This document shows positions 8,385 through 16,294 of a DNA stretch of 64,000 nucleotides, one piece after another (within the stretch, counting starts at the first letter, position 1; each line of letters starts with the position of its first letter). The DNA is from Paracoccus haematequi (lineage in GTDB: Bacteria > Pseudomonadota > Alphaproteobacteria > Rhodobacterales > Rhodobacteraceae): assembly GCF_900631945.1 (NCBI RefSeq), contig NZ_UZWE01000024.1, positions 124,001 to 188,000 on the forward strand, written 5' to 3'. The position numbers and the translations under genes were made by a program. The notes below the pieces were generated by a model. That model was not told the DNA's origin. It saw only the letters and a list, made by a program, of their open reading frames with translations, and searched no databases.

Positions 8385-8591
8385 TCAGAGAGCGCCTTCG
8401 CGTTGCGCCTTCTTCCGCGCCAGCTTGCGGGCGCGGCGCACGGCCTCGGCCTGCTCACGGGCTTTCTTCACGGACGGTTTCTCGAAATGCTGCTTGAGCT
8501 TCATTTCGCGGAACACACCCTCGCGCTGAAGTTTTTTCTTCAGGGCACGAAGCGCCTGTTCGACGTTGTTGTCGCGAACATTGACCTGCAT
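8385..8591 (-). CDS. rpsU: 30S ribosomal protein S21
   Basis: A 68-aa highly basic small-subunit protein ([20 protein letters not shown], then EVFR-like [19 protein letters not shown]) that helps the 30S subunit select initiation sites. Length and sequence are typical for alphaproteobacterial S21. A clear AGGAAGG Shine-Dalgarno precedes the start. It is divergent from coq9 across 96 bp, which must contain both promoters. Confidence 0.97.
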   Translation of the reverse strand: MQVNVRDNNVEQALRALKKKLQREGVFREMKLKQHFEKPSVKKAREQAEAVRRARKLARKKAQREGAL

Positions 8592-8687
8592 GTGGTTGTC
8601 ACCACCTTCCTAGGTTAGAGTTGCAAGATTGCAGGATGCGCCCCCCTATCAAAGCCGGGCGCCCTTGTCCAGACCAGAGAGGTTGCC

Positions 8688-9344
8688 ATGACCCGGACCG
8701 ACCGCGACGCGCTTCTTGACGCCGCCCTGACCCATGTCCCGTTCGAAGGCATGAACGACCGCGCCCTGATGGCCGGCGCGCGCGACCTGGCCATGTCGCC
8801 CGACCTGGCGCGGGTGCATTTCCCGCAAGGCGGCGCGGGGCTGGCCGCCGCCTATCACCGCCGCGCGGACGCGATGCTGCGCGACAGCCTGTCCCAGACC
8901 CCGCCGGGCGGCCGGTTCCGCGACCGCGTGGCCGAGGCGATCTGGCGGCGGCTGGTGCTGGTCGATGCCGAACTGGTGCGCGCAGGCGCAGCCACCCTGT
9001 CGCTGCCGCAGAACGCGGCGCTGGCCGCGCGGCTGGTCTGGGAAACGGCGGATGTGATCTGGACGGGTCTCGGCGACACCTCGCGCGACGTGAACTGGTA
9101 CTCCAAGCGCGCCACCTTGTCGGCGGTGATCAGCGCCACGGTGCTGTTCTGGCTGGGCGACGATTCGCCGGACCATGCGGAAACCCGCGCCTTCATCGAC
9201 CGCCGCATCGACGGGGTGATGCGGTTCGAACAGGTCAAATCGACCTTGCGCAAGCTGCCGGGGGCGGCGACGCTGGCCTCGATGACCCTGGGCTGGATCC
9301 GCGCGCCGCAGTCGCGAGACCTGCCCGGCCGTACCCGCCCGTAA
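8688..9344 (+). CDS. COQ9 family protein
   Basis: A 218-aa TetR-fold-like protein of the COQ9 family, which in mitochondria presents the lipid intermediate to the hydroxylase COQ7 in ubiquinone synthesis. The family pattern is visible as ALLDAALTHVPFEGM, LARVHFPQGGAGLAAAYH and ETADVIWTGLGDTSRDVNWYSKRATL. That last segment is the signature of the C-terminal domain. The next gene begins 9 nt after its stop and encodes a quinone oxidoreductase, consistent with a quinone theme. Confidence 0.9.
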   Translation: MTRTDRDALLDAALTHVPFEGMNDRALMAGARDLAMSPDLARVHFPQGGAGLAAAYHRRADAMLRDSLSQTPPGGRFRDRVAEAIWRRLVLVDAELVRAGAATLSLPQNAALAARLVWETADVIWTGLGDTSRDVNWYSKRATLSAVISATVLFWLGDDSPDHAETRAFIDRRIDGVMRFEQVKSTLRKLPGAATLASMTLGWIRAPQSRDLPGRTRP

Positions 9345-9353
9345 GGAGAGAGA

Positions 9354-10349
9354 ATGTTCCCCGACGCCATGACCGCGGTCGAGATCGCCGCTCCCGGCGA
9401 TGCAGACATGCTGCGCGTGACCAGCCGTCCGGTCCCCGTGCCGCGCCACGACCAGATTCTGATCCGGGTGGCCTATGCCGGCGTCAACCGCCCCGACGTG
9501 CTGCAACGCCAGGGCAGCTATGCCCCGCCCTCCGACGCCTCCGACCTGCCGGGGCTCGAAGCCTCGGGCGAGATCGTCGGCATGGGCGCGGGCGTGACCC
9601 GCTGGAAAAAGGGCGAACAGGTCTGCGCGCTGCTGCCGGGCGGCGGCTACGCCGAATATGCGGTCTGCCATGCCGACCATGCGTTGCGCATCCCCTATGG
9701 GCTGTCCTTGCGCGACGGCGCCTGCCTGCCGGAAACCGCCTTCACCGTCTGGTCGAACGTGGTCACGCGCGGCCGCCTGACCGGGGGCGAGCGCTTCCTG
9801 GTCCATGGCGGGACGTCGGGCATCGGCATGATGGCGATCCAGGTCGCCCGTGCCCTGGGCGCCCGCGTTTTCGCCACGGCGGGCAGCGACCAGAAATGCG
9901 CGGCCATCGCGGCCCTGGGCGCTACCGCCATCAACTATCGCACGCAGGATTTCACCAAGGTCATCGCGGCCGAGGACGGCGCCGATCTGATCCTGGACAT
10001 GGTCGGCGGCAGCTATATCCCCAGGAACATCCGTGCCCTGGCCCCGGACGGGCGGCTGGTGATGATCGCCTTCCTGGAAGGCCCGAAGGTCGAATTGAAC
10101 TTTGCGCAGATCATGGCCAAGCGCCTGACCGTCACCGGATCGACCCTGCGCCCGCAATCGGATGCCGCCAAGGCCGAGATCGCCGAGGCGCTGCGCAAGA
10201 GCCTGTGGCCGCTGATCTCGGCCGGGACTGTCAGGGTCACGATCGACAGCGAATTCGCGCTGAAGGACGCGGCCGAGGCCCATCGGCGCATGGAAGGCAG
10301 CCAGCACATCGGCAAGATCGTGCTGAAGGTGGCGGGCGATGCCGACTGA
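9354..10349 (+). CDS. NAD(P)H-quinone oxidoreductase, PIG3/zeta-crystallin type
   Basis: A 331-aa medium-chain dehydrogenase/reductase lacking the zinc ligands of alcohol dehydrogenases. It shows the GroES-like N-domain (YAGVNRPDVLQRQGSYAPP), LPGLEASGEIVGMGAGV and the NAD(P) Rossmann segment VHGGTSGIGMMAIQVARAL. Tyr and Gly residues of the PIG3 subgroup (INYRTQDF, DLILDMVGGSY) follow. It reduces quinones by one electron or uses them as hydride acceptors. It starts after GGAGAGAGA and follows coq9 closely; a copy of the dispersed hairpin element comes right after its stop. Confidence 0.9.
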   Translation: MFPDAMTAVEIAAPGDADMLRVTSRPVPVPRHDQILIRVAYAGVNRPDVLQRQGSYAPPSDASDLPGLEASGEIVGMGAGVTRWKKGEQVCALLPGGGYAEYAVCHADHALRIPYGLSLRDGACLPETAFTVWSNVVTRGRLTGGERFLVHGGTSGIGMMAIQVARALGARVFATAGSDQKCAAIAALGATAINYRTQDFTKVIAAEDGADLILDMVGGSYIPRNIRALAPDGRLVMIAFLEGPKVELNFAQIMAKRLTVTGSTLRPQSDAAKAEIAEALRKSLWPLISAGTVRVTIDSEFALKDAAEAHRRMEGSQHIGKIVLKVAGDAD

Positions 10350-10351
10350 GG

Positions 10352-10394
10352 CACCGGCAGGAGCCTCCGGCGGGGATATTTGAAGCACAGAAGA
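10352..10394 (+). repeat. Dispersed GGATATTT element, copy 1 (short)
   Basis: Begins 3 nt after the quinone oxidoreductase stop. It shows the core CGGCGGGGATATTTGAAGCA and the tail CACAGAAGA, but its GC hairpin is degenerate (CCGGCAGGAGCCTCCGG). With copy 2 (opposite strand, 10530-10583) it forms a 22-bp imperfect inverted pair flanking about 135 bp. That spacer also contains a perfect 11-bp stem, 10407-10417 with 10432-10442. Nothing else is recognisable in 10395-10529. Confidence 0.6.
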
Positions 10395-10529
10395 TGCAGG
10401 CACGCACACAGACCTTGCGGGCGCTCGTCCCCAAGGTCTGTGGCATCTCCTGTGGCGGTCATCGGCGTCCCCGCCTGTACCGCCCGCCCATGATCACGCC
10501 AACAGATTAAGAAATTCTGAACGCCACCA

Positions 10530-10583
10530 TCTTCTGTGCGAAAATATCCCGGGGGAGTCCGAAGGACGGGGGCAGCGCCCCCC
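10530..10583 (-). repeat. Dispersed GGATATTT element, copy 2 (full)
   Basis: On the minus strand, 4 nt after the RNase T2 stop: hairpin 1 (10568-10573 with 10577-10582), hairpin 2 (GTCC-GAA-GGAC, 10557-10567), then the core CCCCCGGGATATTTTCG and the tail GCACAGAAGA. It lies in the same orientation as the gene it follows, as expected for a terminator. Confidence 0.7.
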
Positions 10584-10587
10584 TGTT

Positions 10588-11214
10588 TCAGCGCACCTGT
10601 TCCATCAGGACGCGCGGCCGGGAACAGTCCCGCCGCACGTCCGGCGCGCAGTCGCGCGGTTGCAGGTCGCGGGTCAGGCAGATGCGGACTTCGGCCAGGG
10701 CTTCGGCCTTGCAGGTGACGGTGATGCCGTCGAGCGCCAGATCCGGGTTCGCCTCGATGAAGGCGTCCTCGACCACGGCGGGGGGCAGGGTGATGTCGCG
10801 CGGCAGATCGTCGAAGGGCGCGGGGATGGCGATCCCTTCGGCAGCCGCGCGCAGCGTCGCATAATAGTCGCGCGCCGACAGGCCCGAGCAGCGGCCGTGC
10901 TTTTGCCACTGATGCCAGGCCAGGCCCGGATCCATGATGTCGGCCATCGCCTGCGTCTCGCGTCGGGACGGGTCGCGTTCGTCGGTGCTGCAGTAATCCG
11001 GCCAGCCCTGTTCGTATTGCGGCCAGAGCCCGTGGACGGTGAAGTCCCGGCCGCTGCCCCGGCGGCACTCGCGCGCGTCCCGCCCGTCGCCGGTGGTGCG
11101 GCACCAGCTTGGCTGCCAGCTGAGCGACAGCACGTAATAGTCGAAATCCCCCGCCACCCCGTCGGATCGGGCGGGGCCGGCCAGCAGCATCAGGAACAGC
11201 AGCGCGTGTTTCAT
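10588..11214 (-). CDS. Ribonuclease T2 family, secreted
   Basis: A 208-aa exported endoribonuclease that cleaves single-stranded RNA through 2',3'-cyclic phosphates. The signal peptide is residues 1-17. Both conserved active-site segments are present: CAS I FTVHGLWPQ (His61) and CAS II WHQWQKHGRCS (His101, Lys105, His106), with several cysteines for disulfides. The frame is open upstream to 11340, but ATG 11214 gives the signal peptide directly. It is monocistronic and divergent from trcR. Confidence 0.9.
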   Translation of the reverse strand: MKHALLFLMLLAGPARSDGVAGDFDYYVLSLSWQPSWCRTTGDGRDARECRRGSGRDFTVHGLWPQYEQGWPDYCSTDERDPSRRETQAMADIMDPGLAWHQWQKHGRCSGLSARDYYATLRAAAEGIAIPAPFDDLPRDITLPPAVVEDAFIEANPDLALDGITVTCKAEALAEVRICLTRDLQPRDCAPDVRRDCSRPRVLMEQVR

Positions 11215-11399
11215 GCCGCCACCTTGCATGGCGGCGGGGGCGTCGTCCATGGCGAGGATGCGAATCCTCTTTTCCCCGCGCGGCAGAATCGCTATATCAC
11301 CTGTCAATTCCCCCCGAAAACGAGGAATGGCAGCCGCCAAAAGCCGTTTTTCCGGCGAAGCCGCCTATTGTTCGGGGCAGACATGCGAAGGAGATTGAC

Positions 11400-12152
11400 A
11401 TGAGCAAGCCGCTGATGGCCAAGGCGACCGCCGTCTGGCTGGTGGACAATACCACGCTGAGCTTCAAGCAGATCGGCGATTTCTGCGGCCTGCACGAATT
11501 GGAAGTGCAGGGCATCGCCGATGGCGACGTGGCGGCGGGGGTCAAGGGCTATGACCCGGTGGCCTCGAACCAGCTTGACGCCGAGGAAATCCGCAAGGGC
11601 GAGGCCAGCCCGACCTATGTCCTGCGCCTGAAGCACAACCCCGCCGCCGAGGGCGAGGAAAAGCGCCGCGGGCCGCGCTATACGCCGCTGTCCAAGCGGC
11701 AGGACCGCCCCAATGCGATCCTGTGGCTGGTGAAGTTCCACCCCGAGCTGGCCGATGCGCAGATCGCCAAGCTGGTGGGCACGACGAAGCCGACCATCGC
11801 CTCGATCCGCGAGCGCACGCACTGGAACATCCAGAACATGCAGCCCATCGACCCGGTGGCCCTCGGCCTGTGCCGCCAGACCGAACTGGACGCCGCCGTC
11901 CAGAAGGCCGCCAAGAAAAGCGGTTCGGGCGAGGTGATGAGCGATGACGAACGCCGCAAGCTGGTCAGCACCGAAACCTCGCTGGCCATGAGCGACGAGC
12001 CGCGCCTGCCCTCGTCCATCGCGGGGCTGGAGAATTTCTCGCTGACGCGGGACGAGGACAAGGCGCCCGAGCCTGATCTGAACGCCGACAGCTTCTTCAA
12101 CCTGCCCGACCGGGACGAGGATGACGAGGACGAGGACGGCCGGGACCGTTGA
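11400..12152 (+). CDS. trcR: Cell cycle transcriptional regulator TrcR (DUF1013)
   Basis: A 250-aa member of the DUF1013 family named TrcR after its Caulobacter representative. The conserved block is MSKPLMAKATAVWLVDNTTL, then SFKQIGDFCGLHELEVQGIADGDVA (a helix-turn-helix-like segment). A second HTH-like segment is ADAQIAKLVGTTKPTIASIR. The C-terminus is acidic (DRDEDDEDEDGRDR). It is followed by a strong terminator and is probably monocistronic. Family is certain; regulon is unknown here. Confidence 0.9.
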   Translation: MSKPLMAKATAVWLVDNTTLSFKQIGDFCGLHELEVQGIADGDVAAGVKGYDPVASNQLDAEEIRKGEASPTYVLRLKHNPAAEGEEKRRGPRYTPLSKRQDRPNAILWLVKFHPELADAQIAKLVGTTKPTIASIRERTHWNIQNMQPIDPVALGLCRQTELDAAVQKAAKKSGSGEVMSDDERRKLVSTETSLAMSDEPRLPSSIAGLENFSLTRDEDKAPEPDLNADSFFNLPDRDEDDEDEDGRDR

Positions 12153-12174
12153 TCGCGCATCCCGTCCGCGCATG

Positions 12175-12210
12175 AAAAAGGCCGGTGCGGCGTTCCGCAC
12201 CGGCCTTTTT
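12175..12210. terminator. Bidirectional Rho-independent terminator, trcR/glsB
   Basis: A perfect 16-bp stem (12175-12190 with 12195-12210) closed by the tetraloop CGTT, with five A on one side and five T on the other. It serves trcR on the plus strand and glsB on the minus strand, whose stops flank it. Confidence 0.92.
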
Positions 12211-12223
12211 CCATCCTGTTGCT

Positions 12224-12478
12224 TCAGGTGTTGCGGCGAATCAGCCTGCCCAGGGCGATCAGGATGCAGGCGCCGATGACGGCGATGACCAATTGCCCGA
12301 TGGCGCCGCCTGCCGTGGTGCCGAAGATCGCGCGGGCCAGCCAGTTGCCCAGCAGCGCGCCGACGATGCCCAGGATGATGTTCAGCAGCAGGCCGTGGTC
12401 GCTTTTCATGATCTTTTCCGCGATCCAGCCCGCGATGGCGCCCAGGATGATCGACAGAATCCAGCCAAAACCTTCCAT
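12224..12478 (-). CDS. GlsB/YeaQ/YmgE family stress-response membrane protein
   Basis: An 84-aa protein of the transglycosylase-associated (GlsB/YeaQ/YmgE) family with three hydrophobic segments separated by conserved glycines and short charged turns. The motifs are GWILSIILGAIAGWIAEKIM, LLLNIILGIVGALLGNWLAR and LVIAVIGACILIALGRLI. Members are small inner-membrane proteins induced by stress; the molecular role is not established. It ends at the shared terminator. Confidence 0.9.
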   Translation of the reverse strand: MEGFGWILSIILGAIAGWIAEKIMKSDHGLLLNIILGIVGALLGNWLARAIFGTTAGGAIGQLVIAVIGACILIALGRLIRRNT

Positions 12479-12591
12479 GCACTTCCCCTTTTTCCAGATG
12501 ACCCCGCTGGAACCGGACGGGCGGGGCTTCGCCTGTCAATGCGCCCGGCCCGCCTTGTGTTCCCTCAAGCGGCGGAAATCGTTGCGATCTG

Positions 12592-14064
12592 TCAGATCGA
12601 CAGGCAGATGTATTTCAATTCCAGATAGTCCTCGATGCCGTGGCGGCTGCCCTCGCGGCCCAGGCCCGACTGCTTGACGCCGCCGAAGGGCGCCACCTCG
12701 GTCGAGATGATGCCGGTGTTCACGCCGACGATGCCGTATTCCAGCCCTTCCTGCACGCGGGTGATGCGGCCGATGTCGCGGGCGTAGAAATACGAGGCCA
12801 GGCCGAAGATCGTGTCATTGGCCTTGGCGATCACCTCGTCCTCGGTGTCGAAGCGGAACAGGGGGGCGAGGGGGCCGAAGGTTTCCTCGGTCGCGACCTT
12901 CATGCGCTCGGTGACGCCGGTCAAGACAGTGGGTTTGAAGAACAGCCCCCCGATCCGTTCGCCGCCAGTGACGACCTGACCGCCGCCGTCCAGCACGTCG
13001 CGGATATGCTCCTCGACCTTTTCCACGGCGTCCTCGTTGATGAGCGGGCCAGTGGTCACGCCGTCCTCCAGCCCGTCGCCCACGCGCAGTGTGTCGACCG
13101 CCGCCGCCAGCTTCTGCGCGAAGGCGTCATACACCCCGGCCTGCACATAGATGCGGTTCGCGCAGACGCAGGTCTGGCCGTTGTTGCGGAACTTCGACGC
13201 CATCGCGCCTTCGACCGCCGCGTCCAGATCGGCGTCGTCGAAGACGATGAAGGGCGCGTTGCCGCCCAGCTCCATCGAGCATTTCAGCACCTGGTCGGCG
13301 GCTTGGCGCAGCAGGATCCGCCCAACCTCGGTGCTGCCGGTGAAGGTCAATTTGCGCACCAGCGGGTTTTCGCAGAACTCCTTGCCGATCTCGCTGGACC
13401 GTGACGAGGTGACGACCGACAGGATCCCCTTGGGCAGCCCCGCGCGTTCGCCCAGCACCGCCATCGCCAGCGCCGACAGCGGGGTTTCGGCGGCGGGGCG
13501 GGCGACGAAGCCGCAGCCCACGGCCAGGGCGGGACCGACCTTGCGGGCGATCATGGCGTTGGGAAAGTTCCAGGGGGTGATCGATCCCACCACGCCGATC
13601 GGCTGGCGGATCACGGTCAGGCGCTTGTCGGGCAAGTGGCCAGGGATCGTCTCGCCATAGACGCGCTTGGCTTCCTCGCCGAACCATTCGATGAAGCTGG
13701 CGCCATAGGCGATCTCGCCCTTGGCCTCGGGGAAGGGCTTGCCCATTTCGGCGGTCAGGATGCGCGCCAAGTCGTCCTGGTTCGCCATCATCAGGTCGAA
13801 CCACCGGCGCATCACCTGCGCGCGATCCTTGGCCGTGCGGGCCGCCCAGCCCTTCATCGCCTCGGCCGCGGCCTGGATGGCGCGGGCGACCTCGGCGCGG
13901 CTCAGGTCGGCGACCTGGGCGATCACGTCGCCGCGCGCGGGGTTCCGCACGTCGAAGGTGGCCCCGTCCGCCGCATCGACCCATTCGCCCGCCACAAAGG
14001 CGCGGGTTTCCAGCAGCGAGGGGTCGCGCAGCAGGGTCTTCAGGTCGGTTGAATGCTTGGTCAT
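12592..14064 (-). CDS. gabD: Succinate-semialdehyde dehydrogenase
   Basis: Oxidises succinate semialdehyde to succinate with NAD(P), feeding GABA breakdown into the TCA cycle. The 490-aa aldehyde dehydrogenase has PWNFPNAM, the general base Glu265 in ELGGNAPFIVFDDADLD and the nucleophile in NNGQTCVCANR (Cys299, with the second Cys301 of the redox switch seen in GabD). One oddity is that the conserved coenzyme-binding KPA motif reads RPA (GFVARPAAETPLSA). No aminotransferase is adjacent. Family is certain; the substrate is inferred from the SSADH-type active-site segment. Confidence 0.88.
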   Translation of the reverse strand: MTKHSTDLKTLLRDPSLLETRAFVAGEWVDAADGATFDVRNPARGDVIAQVADLSRAEVARAIQAAAEAMKGWAARTAKDRAQVMRRWFDLMMANQDDLARILTAEMGKPFPEAKGEIAYGASFIEWFGEEAKRVYGETIPGHLPDKRLTVIRQPIGVVGSITPWNFPNAMIARKVGPALAVGCGFVARPAAETPLSALAMAVLGERAGLPKGILSVVTSSRSSEIGKEFCENPLVRKLTFTGSTEVGRILLRQAADQVLKCSMELGGNAPFIVFDDADLDAAVEGAMASKFRNNGQTCVCANRIYVQAGVYDAFAQKLAAAVDTLRVGDGLEDGVTTGPLINEDAVEKVEEHIRDVLDGGGQVVTGGERIGGLFFKPTVLTGVTERMKVATEETFGPLAPLFRFDTEDEVIAKANDTIFGLASYFYARDIGRITRVQEGLEYGIVGVNTGIISTEVAPFGGVKQSGLGREGSRHGIEDYLELKYICLSI

Positions 14065-14104
14065 CGGGCTTCTCCTCGGGTTGGCCCATGATCAGCACGC
14101 GGTC

Positions 14105-14277
14105 GCGGCGATGTCAAAAGATCGCCGCAGGGCCGCGCGGATCGGAAAAAAATCGCGCATAGGGCGAAAGCGGTGAACCAATGGCAATCGGCTGCGTTGG
14201 ACAGGCATCGTCAAGCTTCCCTCTTGGCGACCCTCTCTCTCTGACGGGGCGGCGTGCGGCTTGCACGTCGCCCTTTT
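14105..14277 (+). ncRNA. Possible small RNA ending at an orphan terminator
   Basis: Between two minus-strand genes there is a plus-strand intrinsic terminator: an 11-bp stem (14247-14257 with 14263-14273, one G-U pair, loop GGCTT) followed by TTTT. No plus-strand gene precedes it, since gabD points the other way. A second perfect 8-bp hairpin lies at 14105-14112 with 14121-14128. A 20-codon open frame, ATG 14181 to TGA 14243, also ends just before the terminator. The 5' limit given is a guess and no convincing promoter was identified. Confidence 0.35.
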
Positions 14278-15266
14278 CAGGCGCGCAGGTTGCGCCAGCA
14301 GGGTTGGCCGTCGCCCGGCCGGGGGCTGGCGGCATGGACCGCCCGCGCAATCGCCCGCGCCAGGCAGGATGCGGCGGCATGGCCCAGCAGGAACGAATCG
14401 GCGACCGGATCGGCCAGCGGCCTTGCGCCGGTCGAGACCGCAAAGACCAGATCGCCGTCGAGGGGCGTATGGCTGGGGACAAGCGCGCGCGCCATGCCGT
14501 CATGCGCGGCGGTCGCCAGCCGTTGCAGCGCGGGTTTGTCCAAGGCCGCGTCGGTGGCCACGATGGCGATGGTGGTGGCCTCTCCCATCCGCTTGGCGGG
14601 CTGCGGCTCGTGATCGGCCGGAAAGACGGCTGGCAGGCCAAGCCCGCCGAATTCCGCATCCAGTTCCCACGGTGCGGCCCAGAAATGCCGGGTCTCGCCG
14701 ACCGTGGCGCGGCCCAGTGCGTTGACCACGACCAGGGCGCCCACCGTCGCGCCGCTGGCCAGCACCGCCGAGGCCGATCCCAGCCCGCCCTTGAGGTTCC
14801 CGGTCGTGGCCCCGGTCCCCGCGCCCGCCGTGCCGATGGCGAAATCCGCGCCGGCGGCCTCGAAGGCAGCCCCGCCAAGCGCGGGATAGGGGTTCTGCGT
14901 CCACGCCTTGTCGCCGCCGTTCAGCAGGTCGAAGACGATGGCGCCCGGTACGATCGGCACCCGCGCCGCGCCCACGGCAAAGCCGCGTCCCGCAGCAGCC
15001 AGCCCCGCCATCACCCCGTCGCAGGCCGCCAGCCCGAACGCCGACCCGCCCGACAGGACAAGCGCATCGGCCTGACTTACCAGCTTGTCAGGGGCCAGCA
15101 GGTGGGTTTCCCGCGTCCCCGGCGCCCCGCCCATGACATGGACGGCCGCCGTGAACGGCTTGTCGCCGGTCAGCACCGTGACGCCGGATTTCAGGCGCGG
15201 ATCGGCGGCATTGCCGACGCGCAGGCCGGGGATGTCGGTGATGAGATTGCGAGGGCCGGGGTGCAT
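14277..15266 (-). CDS. P1 family peptidase (DmpA/L-aminopeptidase type)
   Basis: A 329-aa member of peptidase family S58 (DmpA fold), N-terminal nucleophile hydrolases that self-cleave into two chains. Conserved segments are ITDIPGLRVGNA, VHVMGGAPGTRETHLL and LSGGSAFGLAACDGV. The autoprocessing site is TGNLKGGLGSASAVL, cleaved between Gly and the new N-terminal Ser. The substrate (D- or beta-peptides, or amides) cannot be told from sequence. It is monocistronic, with the start near 15266 followed by a long AT-richer non-coding region. Confidence 0.88.
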   Translation of the reverse strand: MHPGPRNLITDIPGLRVGNAADPRLKSGVTVLTGDKPFTAAVHVMGGAPGTRETHLLAPDKLVSQADALVLSGGSAFGLAACDGVMAGLAAAGRGFAVGAARVPIVPGAIVFDLLNGGDKAWTQNPYPALGGAAFEAAGADFAIGTAGAGTGATTGNLKGGLGSASAVLASGATVGALVVVNALGRATVGETRHFWAAPWELDAEFGGLGLPAVFPADHEPQPAKRMGEATTIAIVATDAALDKPALQRLATAAHDGMARALVPSHTPLDGDLVFAVSTGARPLADPVADSFLLGHAAASCLARAIARAVHAASPRPGDGQPCWRNLRA

Positions 15267-15561
15267 GGTGGCAGCAAGTCTTGCCTTGCCGGTGGTTCGA
15301 GTTCAACCGCCAGTTCTGCCATGTCTGCCCCTCTGGATCGGGGGTATTTGGGTTCTGCCCGATGCAGGATGCGGGACTTGGATCAGAGGCTTGCCGGTCG
15401 CTGAATGATTCGGGTGTTGGCCCACATTGGGAAGGTCTCTCCGATATGAGCTAATAAGTATGAACATGGTTCTACCCTGAGGTGGTCGAAATATCGGGAT
15501 TTATCCGCTTCCGATTGCAAGACGCGGGTCTTTAACGATTAACGCTTGGGAGGCAGCGCAT
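15267..15561. other. Non-coding region upstream of the VPLPA protein, AT-richer
   Basis: Together with the small ORF that follows, this is the only gap above 300 bp in the window. It is visibly lower in GC than its neighbours. It holds a direct repeat TTAACGATTAACG near 15532-15544, just before the Shine-Dalgarno of the small upstream ORF. A weak promoter-like pair TTCCGA-16-TTTAAC precedes it. I see no conserved gene in it. Confidence 0.5.
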
Positions 15562-15615
15562 ATGACCTCACACTGCCAGAATGCAAACTGCTGGGAGGAG
15601 GCTAGTTGTGCTTAG
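15562..15615 (+). CDS. Cysteine-containing 17-aa upstream ORF (possible leader peptide)
   Basis: ATG 15562 is preceded by GGGAGG at 15548-15553 with 8-nt spacing, an excellent initiation site. It encodes MTSHCQNANCWEEASCA (three Cys) and stops at TAG 15613-15615. Its 3' end contains the Shine-Dalgarno (GGGAGGAGG, 15593-15601) and the GTG start (15608) of the VPLPA gene in another frame, so the two are probably translationally coupled. The peptide matches nothing I know; a regulatory role is inferred from layout only. Confidence 0.45.
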   Translation: MTSHCQNANCWEEASCA

Positions 15616-16246
15616 TATGAAAACCGTTTTTGCGGCGTCAGCCGTCTCGGCGTTTGCGATGTTTGGCAACATCGCGAATGCGGCCACGCTGGATCTGGTG
15701 TCTGTAACGGAGAATACCTACCAGCACGCCCAGAACAGCCCGTGCATCATCAGCGGCGTCAATTGCCCGCAACAGCCCGGAGGGTTCGATTACACCGTAT
15801 ACAACAACGGCGGAAACATAGACACGGTTGGCGCGGCGTCGCCCACCTATACCGTTGGATCCCTGCTGGATCTGTTCCCCGGCGGGTTTGCTGTCGGGGT
15901 GGACGTAAACGATACGAACACGCCGCAGACGCTTGCCTTCTTCACGATGTCCGTGAACGGCGGCGTGGTGGACAGCTACATGGGGTCCACCGGCAATGTG
16001 GGGAACAACAACAACGGCGTCGGGTTTGCCGATTACCTGCTTACCGGATTTACCAGCTTGGCCGGATATGCGCTGACGGATCTGGTAAGCTTTGCAGTGA
16101 ACTGGGAGGATCTGAACGATGGACCCGATAGCCTGTTCCTGGTCGCCAATGAACCTGCCCCGGTCCCGCTGCCTGCTTCGGCCCTGTTGCTGCTGGGCGG
16201 CGTAGGTGGTCTGGCAGCACTTCGTCGCCGGAAGAAACGCGTCTGA
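15608..16246 (+). CDS. VPLPA-CTERM sorting domain protein 1
   Basis: A 212-aa exported protein. The N-terminus (MLSMKTVFAASAVSAFAMFG, then NIANA) is a signal peptide. The body is rich in Gly, Asn and Thr, like extracellular beta-proteins, with a lone Cys pair near residues 53 and 59. The C-terminus has the tripartite sorting signal: VPLPASALLLLGG, a hydrophobic helix, and RRRKKRV. Such proteins are processed by an exosortase; none is encoded in the window. I chose GTG 15608 because GGGAGGAGG lies 6 nt upstream; ATG 15617 would need a 15-nt spacer. It is AT-richer than its neighbours. A clear terminator follows. Confidence 0.8.
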   Translation: MLSMKTVFAASAVSAFAMFGNIANAATLDLVSVTENTYQHAQNSPCIISGVNCPQQPGGFDYTVYNNGGNIDTVGAASPTYTVGSLLDLFPGGFAVGVDVNDTNTPQTLAFFTMSVNGGVVDSYMGSTGNVGNNNNGVGFADYLLTGFTSLAGYALTDLVSFAVNWEDLNDGPDSLFLVANEPAPVPLPASALLLLGGVGGLAALRRRKKRV

Positions 16247-16269
16247 CGCCTTCTGGCTGTGAAATGAAG

Positions 16270-16294
16270 CGGCAGGCTTGCAGCCTGCCGTTTT
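16270..16294 (+). terminator. Rho-independent terminator of VPLPA gene 1
   Basis: A perfect 9-bp stem (16270-16278 with 16282-16290, loop TGC) followed by TTTT, 23 nt after the stop codon. Confidence 0.85.

Noticed and set aside
10375..10549. A MITE-like transposon bounded by the inverted element copies
   Set aside because: Each copy follows the stop codon of its own gene and single copies occur elsewhere, so two independent terminator-type elements are simpler; no target duplication was seen.
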